Source of the DNA: Desertivirga arenae
GTDB lineage: Bacteria; Bacteroidota; Bacteroidia; Sphingobacteriales; Sphingobacteriaceae
Assembly: GCF_017355785.1 (NCBI RefSeq)
Contig: NZ_JAFEWE010000016.1
Span: 99,229-163,228 of the forward strand
Direction of reading: 5' to 3'
DNA length: 64,000 nucleotides
Positions within the stretch are counted from its first letter, which is position 1; each line of letters opens with the position of its first letter. A program made the position numbers and the translations under genes. Under the pieces are notes generated by a model. It searched no databases. It worked only from the letters and a program-made list of their open reading frames with translations, and was not told the DNA's origin. This document shows positions 17,796-25,489 of the stretch, one piece after another.

Positions 17796-18788
17796 ATGAG
17801 ATTTCTTTTAACTAAGGTATTGCTGATGCTCAGCCTACTTAGTTTTTCACAACAACAAATAACAACAGCTTCTATAAGCCACTATGTAAATTCTGAGCTT
17901 TACCTCAAAGGTGGGATTGTGACTTATCTTGGTGATAAGGCTGGGAATCCCTTGCCCGGAGGTAAGTTTGTAACGATTTATAATAGCAGTGGTAAACCTG
18001 TATTTTATAGTCCAATAGGCGGCGGGCGGTCCTTGAAAGAGTTGAAGCCTGGTCAGAAGGTGGTTGTGCCGGTAAAAAACGAAGCTCAGGCGAAGGCAGT
18101 TAAACTCTTAATGAAGTATTCTCCAGATGAAAGCAATTTTTCAAAACGGGTACCTTCATTAAGTAAAATGAACGCTGAGACGGAACGTAATCTGAAAAGC
18201 CCGACCCAGAATAAGGCGGTGCCTAATAACAGTATTCGTGCTGCAATAGAGACAAAACCCGTTGCTGCTCCTGTTTTTAAAACGACAATTACAAAGGCAG
18301 GTTTAGCGAAACATTCCCGGACAGGAAAATTAAATGCGAGTTCGGGAAAGACACCGGTAAGGGTATTGCCGCCATCGAAAGCAGCTGCTACTTCAGGCCC
18401 GTTTAATTGTCTGTATGCTCCTCAGCCTGCCTATTATACATTCTATTTCCTTAAGACGGGTAATGAAATCTTATTCTCCGATCCTTTCGGAGTAAGCTTT
18501 TACAGCGATGAAGATACGGCCAATCAGTTGCTGGACGAAGTTTTAAGCTGTATTGAGGAGAGGCTAAAGAAAAAATTTGATGAGAAGAAATTTGAAAGAT
18601 TGTTGATCGACCCGGATAACGGACTAGAGTTGGGAGTAATGCATTTACAGCATACCTCAATGGGAGCATCAGAAATACGGGCCAGATATCCCTACACAAC
18701 TTCAAAAGACCTGGCCTCAAAAGAACTCACTCGATGGATACAACTGGAAAGGAAGAACCATAAAGGGTTGATCTTCGTCAGGATTTAA
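17796..18788 (+). CDS. exported protein of unknown function
   Basis: A 330-residue protein that I do not recognise. A signal peptide is present (1-18). A compact N-terminal part (about 20-110) contains a beta-strand-rich segment with GGKFVTIYN and FYSPIGGGRS. A low-complexity Lys, Thr, Ser and Pro-rich linker (about 120-205) follows, then a C-terminal domain (about 210-330) with Phe-, Tyr- and charge-rich sequence such as FNCLYAPQPAYYTFYF and a helix with many Lys and Glu residues. The start is an ATG with a purine-rich stretch (AGAGG) before it. It is 97 bases after the kinase gene and has no obvious partner. Secretion or periplasmic location is the only function-related statement I can support. 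Confidence 0.7.
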   Translation: MRFLLTKVLLMLSLLSFSQQQITTASISHYVNSELYLKGGIVTYLGDKAGNPLPGGKFVTIYNSSGKPVFYSPIGGGRSLKELKPGQKVVVPVKNEAQAKAVKLLMKYSPDESNFSKRVPSLSKMNAETERNLKSPTQNKAVPNNSIRAAIETKPVAAPVFKTTITKAGLAKHSRTGKLNASSGKTPVRVLPPSKAAATSGPFNCLYAPQPAYYTFYFLKTGNEILFSDPFGVSFYSDEDTANQLLDEVLSCIEERLKKKFDEKKFERLLIDPDNGLELGVMHLQHTSMGASEIRARYPYTTSKDLASKELTRWIQLERKNHKGLIFVRI

Positions 18789-18874
18789 TCCGTGTATTTC
18801 AATGATACGAATGAACTAAAAGTTGAGAGTGATAGTGCCTGCATATTTTTTATATTAGGGGCCAACTAACTTTT

Positions 18875-19600
18875 ATGAAAGTACTATTATTCTCATTGCT
18901 GGCGCTAACTTCTGCGCAACCTGGGGATCAAGACAATTTTGATACCCCTACCCCCCAAAGAATTAGCGAAAAGAAAGACAGCTGGAAACCATTATTTGAC
19001 GGCAAGACAACCAAAGGATGGCATTCTTATGGAAGACCAGAAGCGGGAAAGGCCTGGAAAGCGGATAATGGAATACTTCATCTTGATGCCTCAAGCAAAA
19101 CTGCTGGTGCAGAAGGGGGCGATCTGTTAACTGACGAAGAGTATGGTGACTTTCACCTTAAAGTAGATTGGAAAATAGCCGCTAAGGGCAATAGTGGGAT
19201 CATCTTTTATGTGAAAGAAGATCCAAAGAACTACCCGAATACTTTTAATACTGGTCCGGAGATGCAGGTTCTGGACAATGAGGGGCATCCTGATGCTAAG
19301 ATCCATAAACATCGTGCCGGCGACCTGTACGATCTTATTCCTTCCAGCAAAGAAACGGTGAAACCCGTAGGTGAGTGGAACAAAGCTGAGATCATTAGCA
19401 AAGGTGGTAAGCTGGAATTTTATCTGAACGGTACCAAAGTGGTTAGCACAACCCTTTGGGACGAAAAATGGAATGGTATGATTGCTGGAAGTAAGTTTGC
19501 GTCCATGCCGGGCTTCGGAACTTTCAAGTCCGGGAAGATCGCGCTGCAGGATCATGGCGATGAGGTATGGTACAGAAATATTATGATCAGACGGCTTTAA
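18875..19600 (+). CDS. secreted DUF1080 (3-keto-disaccharide hydrolase-like) protein
   Basis: A 241-residue exported protein with a short signal peptide (1-14). The body is a concanavalin-like beta-sandwich of the DUF1080 family. Typical segments are LFDGKTTKGWHSYG near the N-terminus, EYGDFHLKVDWK, GNSGIIFYV, GPEMQVLDN and a C-terminal EVWYRNIMIRRL. Some members of the family hydrolyse 3-keto-disaccharides, and many have only a binding role. There is no lipobox. The neighbouring FucP-type transporter and GH125 enzyme suggest a sugar context, but there is a 162-base gap with a separate promoter, so co-regulation is not shown. Confidence 0.87.
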   Translation: MKVLLFSLLALTSAQPGDQDNFDTPTPQRISEKKDSWKPLFDGKTTKGWHSYGRPEAGKAWKADNGILHLDASSKTAGAEGGDLLTDEEYGDFHLKVDWKIAAKGNSGIIFYVKEDPKNYPNTFNTGPEMQVLDNEGHPDAKIHKHRAGDLYDLIPSSKETVKPVGEWNKAEIISKGGKLEFYLNGTKVVSTTLWDEKWNGMIAGSKFASMPGFGTFKSGKIALQDHGDEVWYRNIMIRRL

Positions 19601-19683
19601 TAGGGCCTTGCTTTTACCAATTTCTTCATGTTGATTAAAAGGAAATTATATTCATAAGACATAAAAGAGAAAAATAATTTCTC

Positions 19684-19713
19684 TTGCTAAAACGTTTTAC
19701 ATTATTATTTTTG
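19684..19713 (+). promoter_or_regulatory. Bacteroidota-type promoter for the FucP-like transporter
   Basis: TTG at 19684-19686 and TATTTTTG at 19706-19713 are separated by 19 bases, an exact match to the TTG-N19-TAnnTTTG primary sigma consensus of this phylum. It predicts a transcript start near 19718, about 45 bases before the ATG. Confidence 0.65.
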
Positions 19714-19762
19714 CTTCAAATATGTATCTTAGTAAATCAGTTATAAACCCAATAATCAGAAA

Positions 19763-21043
19763 ATGCAATTAACAGAAACAGAAGGAGCCTTACAACAGAA
19801 GGTAGGCCATTCTAGCGAGAAAGCTAAGTTCACCGAAAAGAGATTTTTAACCATACTGGTTTTTGTTACTTCCCTGTTTTTATGCTGGGGTGTGGCAATA
19901 ACTATGGGAGATGTATTAAATAAGCATTTTCAGAATACATTGAGCCTAAGTCGCTCTCAATCTGCATTTGTTCAGTTTGCAATCTTTGGTGCATATTTCG
20001 TAATGGGAATTCCAGCCGGTCTATTCATGAAGAGATTTGGCTATAAAAACGGGGTATTGTTAGGATTGTCTTTATTTGCATTAGGTGCATTCCTATTTGT
20101 TCCAGCGGCAAATACTGCTTCATTTACGTTCTTTGGTATTGCCTTATTTATTTTAGGCTGTGGCTTATCTACCCTTGAAACTGTAGCGCATCCTTTTGTT
20201 GCTGCACTAGGGGATCAGCGTACCAGTGATCAGCGTATAAATTTTGCACAGTCATTTAATGCATTAGGCGCGATCGTAGGTCCTGCGATCGGCTCTTATT
20301 TCCTATTTAAAAACCATGTTCCGGGAAGTACTGATCTAAGTTCTGTTAAATTACTTTATATCATCATTGGAAGTGTTATTGCTGCAATAGCAATTTGCTT
20401 CGCTTTCGTTAAAGTTCCTACGCTTACAGATCCACACGCTGAAGTTATTGCGGATGAGGAAGCAGTTAACGTAGATGCTGCACCTGGCAAAACGCTTTTC
20501 CAGCATACACACTTTGTTTGGGCGGTCGCTGCTCAATTCTTTAATGTTGCTGCTCAGGCAGGCACCTGGGCCTTTTTTATTAATTATGGAGAAGAAGTAA
20601 TGGGTTTCCCTGAAGCGAAAGCTGCTAAATACATGATGCTATTTATGGCCATGATGCTTAGCGGACGTTTTATTGGAACTTTCCTTATGCGGGTTATCAA
20701 GCCAAGTAGCTTACTTGCGGCTTTTGCAGCTGCAAATATCCTGATGTGTATCATTATTGCTCAAGGATTAGGATGGCCGTCATTCATTGCCTTATTGGCC
20801 CTTAACTTTTTCTTTAGTATTATGTTCCCTACTATTTTTAGCCTTGGATTAAAAAATCTGGGAAGTCATACTCAGCAGGGATCTTCATTCCTTTCAATGG
20901 GGGTAGTAGGAGGAGCTTTATTTCCCTTCCTTATGGGTAAACTAGCGGATAATATTGGAGTTGCTCATTCTTATTATTTACCGATCATCTGTTATCTCGT
21001 TATCTTTCTATTTGGTTTCAAGTTCTATAAAGTAAAACACTAA
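19763..21043 (+). CDS. sugar MFS transporter of the L-fucose permease (FHS) family
   Basis: A 426-residue integral membrane protein with 12 predicted hydrophobic segments. It matches the FHS family through the LFLCWGVAITMGDVLN start, the MGIPAGLFMKRFGYK loop after the second segment, and the LGCGLSTLETVAHPFVAALG segment with its conserved Glu and the following NFAQSFNALGAIVGP. Members use the proton gradient to import fucose, glucose, galactose or mannose. The next gene is a GH125 alpha-mannosidase with its own promoter candidate, so mannose import is plausible. The promoter is one of the clearest in the window. Confidence 0.9.
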   Translation: MQLTETEGALQQKVGHSSEKAKFTEKRFLTILVFVTSLFLCWGVAITMGDVLNKHFQNTLSLSRSQSAFVQFAIFGAYFVMGIPAGLFMKRFGYKNGVLLGLSLFALGAFLFVPAANTASFTFFGIALFILGCGLSTLETVAHPFVAALGDQRTSDQRINFAQSFNALGAIVGPAIGSYFLFKNHVPGSTDLSSVKLLYIIIGSVIAAIAICFAFVKVPTLTDPHAEVIADEEAVNVDAAPGKTLFQHTHFVWAVAAQFFNVAAQAGTWAFFINYGEEVMGFPEAKAAKYMMLFMAMMLSGRFIGTFLMRVIKPSSLLAAFAAANILMCIIIAQGLGWPSFIALLALNFFFSIMFPTIFSLGLKNLGSHTQQGSSFLSMGVVGGALFPFLMGKLADNIGVAHSYYLPIICYLVIFLFGFKFYKVKH

Positions 21044-21213
21044 GATACGCTAACAACCTTTGGTAAATCCTGGTGATGGAAGATGCCTCAGGTAGTTGAT
21101 TGTTGGTTTGCAACAAATAAAAGAACAATGAGGAACTGTCAGCAATAAACTTAGTTGACGGTTCCTTTAACCTAAAATTATAAACCTAAGATTTAGCATG
21201 AAAAGCAATAAAT

Positions 21214-21221
21214 TATGTTTG
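21214..21221 (+). promoter_or_regulatory. -7 promoter element candidate upstream of the GH125 gene
   Basis: TATGTTTG is an exact match to TAnnTTTG, about 75 bases before the GH125 start. The expected TTG 19-21 bases upstream is absent (TTTAG is seen), so this is only a candidate. Confidence 0.35.
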
Positions 21222-21295
21222 TTTGCTAAATCATTTTAGTAACATGTTTTTCAGCCTTTATCAAGCTAATATTAAACACACCAAACGATATTAAT

Positions 21296-22717
21296 ATGAA
21301 AAGAAGAGAATTTCTAAGAAATACGGGAGTATTAGGTACAGCATATTTCCTCAGTACAAATTTTTCATTTGCTGCGGCTCCGGCAGCTTTTCCTGAAGTT
21401 CGTGTACCCTTAGCCAATAGGAACTTTAGCAGCAAAGCAATTGAAGCAGCGATCGCTAAATTTAAAAAGGAGGTTAAGCAACCAGAACTTGGATGGTTGT
21501 TTGAGAATTGTTTTCCAAACACCCTGGACACTACTGTAACCTATTCCTTAAAAAATAACCGTCCTGATACTTATGTTATTACCGGTGATATTGACGCCAT
21601 GTGGTTAAGAGATAGTTCTGCTCAGGTATGGCCTTATTTGCCTTTTATGGAGAAAGATAAAGCTTTGAAAAACATGATTGCGGGTGTGATTAACCGCCAG
21701 AGTCAGTGTATTATTAAAGATCCTTATGCAAATGCTTTTTATAATGATCCTGCCAAGCAAGGTGAGTGGAAGGACGATATTACTAAAATGCAGCCCGGAA
21801 TTCATGAACGTAAGTGGGAGATAGATTCTCTTTGTTACCCCATTCGCCTGGCTTATCATTACTGGAAGCACACAGGTGATGTTTCTCCCTTTGATGAAAG
21901 CTGGCAAAAAGCTGTGAAATTGACCTTTCAAACATTTAAAGAACAACAGCGAAAAGAGAATGATGGTCCGTACTCGTTCCAGCGTAAAACTGCCTGGGCT
22001 ACCGATGGAGTCCCCATGAATGGCTTCGGCTATCCCGTTAAACCTGTTGGGTTGATATGCTCTGCCTTCCGGCCTAGTGATGATGCGACAGTGTACTCCT
22101 TCTTGATCCCTTCCAACTTTTTTGCGGTGGCAAGTTTAAAACAGGCATCCGAAATGATGTCTGCTATTGCAAAGGATAGTGAAACCTCTGCTCAGCTCAG
22201 TGCGCTGGCAAATGAGGTAGAACAAGCATTGAAAGAACATGCAGTAGTTGAACATAAGGTTTTTGGGAAAATATACGCTTATGAGGTCAACGGTCTTGGC
22301 AGCTATAATTTGATGGACGACGCGAATGTACCAAGTCTTCTGGCAATGCCATATCTTGGTTCTGTCCCTAAAAATGATCCGGTTTATATTAATACCAGGA
22401 AATTTGTATTGTCTGAATATAATCCATTCTTTTTCAAAGGGACAGCTGCTGAAGGAATAGGCGGACCTCATATTGGAAAAGATATGGTTTGGCCGATGAG
22501 TATTATCATGCGGGCTCTAACAAGTGATAACGAAGCCGAGATTAAATCATGTATCGCCACACTAAGAAAGTCGCACGGGGATACGGGATTTATGCACGAG
22601 TCTTTTCACAAGAATGATCCTAAGAACTTTACACGTAAGTGGTTCGCCTGGGCGAATACTTTATTCGGCGAGTTGCTTTGGAGAACTTATCAGGAAAAAC
22701 CTGCCTTACTAGCTTAG
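21296..22717 (+). CDS. exo-alpha-1,6-mannosidase, GH125
   Basis: A 473-residue exported protein. The N-terminus has a twin-arginine motif (KRREFLRNTG) and a hydrophobic run ending in SFAAAP, so Tat export to the periplasm is likely. The rest has the (alpha/alpha)6 barrel pattern of GH125, with GDIDAMWLRDSSAQVWPYLPF at about 98-118 and GGPHIGKDMVWPMSIIMRAL near residue 390. Later, DTGFMHESFHKNDP is a further family signature. The enzyme removes terminal alpha-1,6-mannose from N-glycans or mannan by an inverting mechanism. It follows the FHS transporter by 252 bases and precedes a terminator, forming a small mannose-handling pair by inference. Confidence 0.92.
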   Translation: MKRREFLRNTGVLGTAYFLSTNFSFAAAPAAFPEVRVPLANRNFSSKAIEAAIAKFKKEVKQPELGWLFENCFPNTLDTTVTYSLKNNRPDTYVITGDIDAMWLRDSSAQVWPYLPFMEKDKALKNMIAGVINRQSQCIIKDPYANAFYNDPAKQGEWKDDITKMQPGIHERKWEIDSLCYPIRLAYHYWKHTGDVSPFDESWQKAVKLTFQTFKEQQRKENDGPYSFQRKTAWATDGVPMNGFGYPVKPVGLICSAFRPSDDATVYSFLIPSNFFAVASLKQASEMMSAIAKDSETSAQLSALANEVEQALKEHAVVEHKVFGKIYAYEVNGLGSYNLMDDANVPSLLAMPYLGSVPKNDPVYINTRKFVLSEYNPFFFKGTAAEGIGGPHIGKDMVWPMSIIMRALTSDNEAEIKSCIATLRKSHGDTGFMHESFHKNDPKNFTRKWFAWANTLFGELLWRTYQEKPALLA

Positions 22718-22810
22718 TAGAAGTAAACAGCTTTAAATACTATAAATAGCCTTCCTTAAATGGCTGAATTCTCGCTCAGCCTGATACTATAAATTGATAA
22801 TTGGTTATAA

Positions 22811-22837
22811 AGAGTGCGCACAACGCACTCTTTTTTT
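22811..22837 (+). terminator. Rho-independent terminator after the GH125 gene
   Basis: A perfect eight-base-pair stem (AGAGTGCG / CGCACTCT), loop CACAA, then seven T residues. It sits just before the penicillin-binding protein gene and rules out the upstream GTG at 22814 as that gene's start. Confidence 0.88.
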
Positions 22838-22918
22838 ATACCGTTTTTAAGGGGCTGCAATATTATTCTTCTGCCTGTAATCAATTTAGCATTAATATTG
22901 TCTGATATTTGTGCTTAT

Positions 22919-25417
22919 ATGTTCTATATGCTGAAAAGTTTAAAAACTCGGCTGTTCTCAATATTTCTAAAAACACCTGCAGAACCTTCAAAATCCAGCA
23001 GCTGGTTAACCTGGCTAAGGAAAGGTCTTCTATACTTCCTGTTGTTTTTCTTTGTTCTATGGCTGTTTATATACATTGGAGTTTTTGGAGCTATTCCATC
23101 GAAAGAGGCTTTGCTTGAAAGGAGACACGAGAAACCCTCCGAAGTGTATTCTTCCGATGGCGTGCTGCTAGGCCGTTACTTTATTACCGATAAAAAGGAG
23201 ATAAGCTACGATCAAATCTCAGCACATGTAATCTCTGCGCTTTTAGCTACTGAAGATGTCCGGTTTTACGAACATAGTGGCATTGATACCCGTAGTATGT
23301 TCAGAGTTCTGATAAAAAGTCTGCTTCTACAGCAATCAAGTGCCGGAGGAGGAAGTACTATTACACAACAACTTGCAAAAGGCCTGTATCCGAGACGTGA
23401 CTACTGGTTGCTGGAAACACCAATTAACAAGATCAGGGAGATGATCATCGCTAAAAGACTTGAGGCGGTGTATTCCAAGCAGGAAATTCTTGAACTATAC
23501 CTTAATTCTGTTCACATGGGTGGTAACATCTATGGTATAGAGCAAGGTTCGAGGGCTTATTTCAATAAGCCGGCGAGTAGACTAAAATTAGCAGAGGCTG
23601 CTGTTTTGGTAGGAATGTTAAAGGCAAGTACAAGGTATAACCCAGCAAGAAATCTGGAGAAATCTAAAGAGCGAAGAAATGTAGTACTGGCACAAATGGC
23701 GAAGTATGGATTTATTACTAGTCAAAAAGCAGAGGAACTTCAAGACCTTCCACTAAGATTAAGAAAGGGCAAGACGGACCTCAGCAATGGTACTATGGCG
23801 TTCTACTTTCGGGAGATGATAAAAAAAGGTCTGCTCACCTGGTGCGAGGAACATGAGAAAAGCGGAGGCGAGAACTACAATCTTTACCGGGATGGTTTAA
23901 GGATCTATACTACCATAAACAGCAAAGCGCAGCGTGCGGCCGAGAGCGCTGTAAAGAAAAGAATGTACGCTCTTCAGAGTCTGTTTAACCGGCATTGGTC
24001 AGGACGGGGCCTGTGGACTGAAAACAGATCGATCATTGAAAACGAGATTAAGCGAACAAGAAGATATAAGTTGATGAGCGAGGCAGGAATCAGCGAAGAT
24101 GAAATTCAGCGCAGCTTTGCCACACCTGTTCCCATGAAGATCGTTAACCCTTATTCGGGAAGTGTGATGCAGCGGACTTTAAGTCCGACCGACTCCATAA
24201 AGTATTATCAGAAGTTTTTGAACACCGGACTGGTAGCTATGGAACCCGAGACCGGGTACGTTAAAGCCTGGGTGGGGGGGATCAATTTCAAAGTTTTCAA
24301 ATATGATCATGTACTAAGCAAACGGCAGGTCGGTTCAACATTCAAACCTATCTTATATGCTGCAGCTCTTGATGATGGCATGGAACCTTGCCAGACCTTT
24401 GAGAATAAACAGGTTTCTTACGGCGACTGGACGCCAAAAAATGCTGATGATCAGTACGGTGGAAAGATGACAATGGTCCAGGCCCTTGCTCATTCCGTTA
24501 ATACGATTTCCGCTCAGATCATTGATGAGGTAGGTGTTAGAAAAACAGTTAACCTTGCTGAAGATCTGGGAATTACATCAGAGCTTCCACGAGTGCAATC
24601 TCTCGCCTTAGGTACAGCAGAGATACCGCTTTTAGAGATGGTAACAGCTTACGCATCCATGGCTAATCAGGGAAAACGCACTAAGCCAGTGTTTATTACA
24701 AAGATCGTAGATCAGGAAGGCAATGTAGTGGATGAACATGTACCAGAAGCCCAGGATCAGGCGCTCGACCCGGTTCATGCTCAAACTATCATTGAAATGA
24801 TGAAGGTGGTTGTAAACGAGGGAAGTGCAAGAAGGTTAAGAGGGCAATACGGGCTGGAGATGGATATTGCCGGCAAAACAGGAACAACACAAAATCAATC
24901 CGATGGATGGTTCATCGGTATTATTCCGGGACTGGTTACTGGAGTGTGGGTTGGCGGAGAGAATCCTGCTATACGGTTCAGGACACTGGAACTAGGTCAG
25001 GGATCCAGCACTGCTCTTCCTATATTTGGTAGCTTCATGAATTCTCTGGTTCGTAACAGGGGAGGCTATAAATATCATTACGCTCATTTTTCGGAGCCAT
25101 CTGCAGAAGTTAAGAGTAAAATTACCTGTGTCGATTCTGAGTCTGCTCCTCAGGATGAGTATCATGTAAGCTTCCCTGAGCAGGTAGGGGAGGTGATAGA
25201 AACTGCAATCGAAGACTTCAAAACCAAAGATGAAAACGGGAATGCCGACAAAAAAATGGATGAGTTTTTGAAGAAGAGGGAAGAGGACGCAAAAAAACTA
25301 GCTGAACGTTATCGTGAAACAGAAAAGAAAGTCCAGGATATGATCCGGAACGAGCTGGAACAGGGGCACAAAAAAGATCAGAAAGCTAAAGAAAAAGATA
25401 AGAAGCAGCAAGAATAA
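22919..25417 (+). CDS. class A penicillin-binding protein 1A-like
   Basis: A bifunctional peptidoglycan synthase of about 832 residues anchored by one N-terminal membrane segment (about 34-57). The glycosyltransferase family 51 domain shows ATEDVRFYEHSGID (catalytic Glu112) and GGGSTITQQLAKGLY. The transpeptidase domain shows Ser473 and Lys476 in VGSTFKPI, Ser526 in SVNT and KTG at 653-655. The C-terminal 60 residues are highly charged and coiled-coil-like. I chose the ATG at 22919 (another at 22928 is close) because the in-frame GTG at 22814 lies inside a transcription terminator. The gene ends at a bidirectional terminator. Confidence 0.93.
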   Translation: MFYMLKSLKTRLFSIFLKTPAEPSKSSSWLTWLRKGLLYFLLFFFVLWLFIYIGVFGAIPSKEALLERRHEKPSEVYSSDGVLLGRYFITDKKEISYDQISAHVISALLATEDVRFYEHSGIDTRSMFRVLIKSLLLQQSSAGGGSTITQQLAKGLYPRRDYWLLETPINKIREMIIAKRLEAVYSKQEILELYLNSVHMGGNIYGIEQGSRAYFNKPASRLKLAEAAVLVGMLKASTRYNPARNLEKSKERRNVVLAQMAKYGFITSQKAEELQDLPLRLRKGKTDLSNGTMAFYFREMIKKGLLTWCEEHEKSGGENYNLYRDGLRIYTTINSKAQRAAESAVKKRMYALQSLFNRHWSGRGLWTENRSIIENEIKRTRRYKLMSEAGISEDEIQRSFATPVPMKIVNPYSGSVMQRTLSPTDSIKYYQKFLNTGLVAMEPETGYVKAWVGGINFKVFKYDHVLSKRQVGSTFKPILYAAALDDGMEPCQTFENKQVSYGDWTPKNADDQYGGKMTMVQALAHSVNTISAQIIDEVGVRKTVNLAEDLGITSELPRVQSLALGTAEIPLLEMVTAYASMANQGKRTKPVFITKIVDQEGNVVDEHVPEAQDQALDPVHAQTIIEMMKVVVNEGSARRLRGQYGLEMDIAGKTGTTQNQSDGWFIGIIPGLVTGVWVGGENPAIRFRTLELGQGSSTALPIFGSFMNSLVRNRGGYKYHYAHFSEPSAEVKSKITCVDSESAPQDEYHVSFPEQVGEVIETAIEDFKTKDENGNADKKMDEFLKKREEDAKKLAERYRETEKKVQDMIRNELEQGHKKDQKAKEKDKKQQE

Positions 25418-25439
25418 GAGTAGTGGAGCTATAAAATAG

Positions 25440-25472
25440 AAAGGGGAAAGACAGGAATCTTTCCCCTTTTTT
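25440..25472. terminator. bidirectional terminator between convergent genes
   Basis: A perfect stem of at least 11 base pairs (AAGGGGAAAGA / TCTTTCCCCTT) with a six-base loop is followed by T residues on the plus strand and a T-rich stretch on the minus strand. It lies between the convergent penicillin-binding protein and TonB-receptor genes. Confidence 0.85.
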
Positions 25473-25489
25473 GATGCTGTTCCGGGAGA

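Noticed and set aside
19127..19555. minus-strand 142-codon open frame
   Set aside because: It is antisense to the DUF1080 gene and has no family resemblance.
22814..22918. upstream GTG as start of the penicillin-binding protein
   Set aside because: The GTG is inside a perfect terminator hairpin with a T tract, and the added residues are not like the family.
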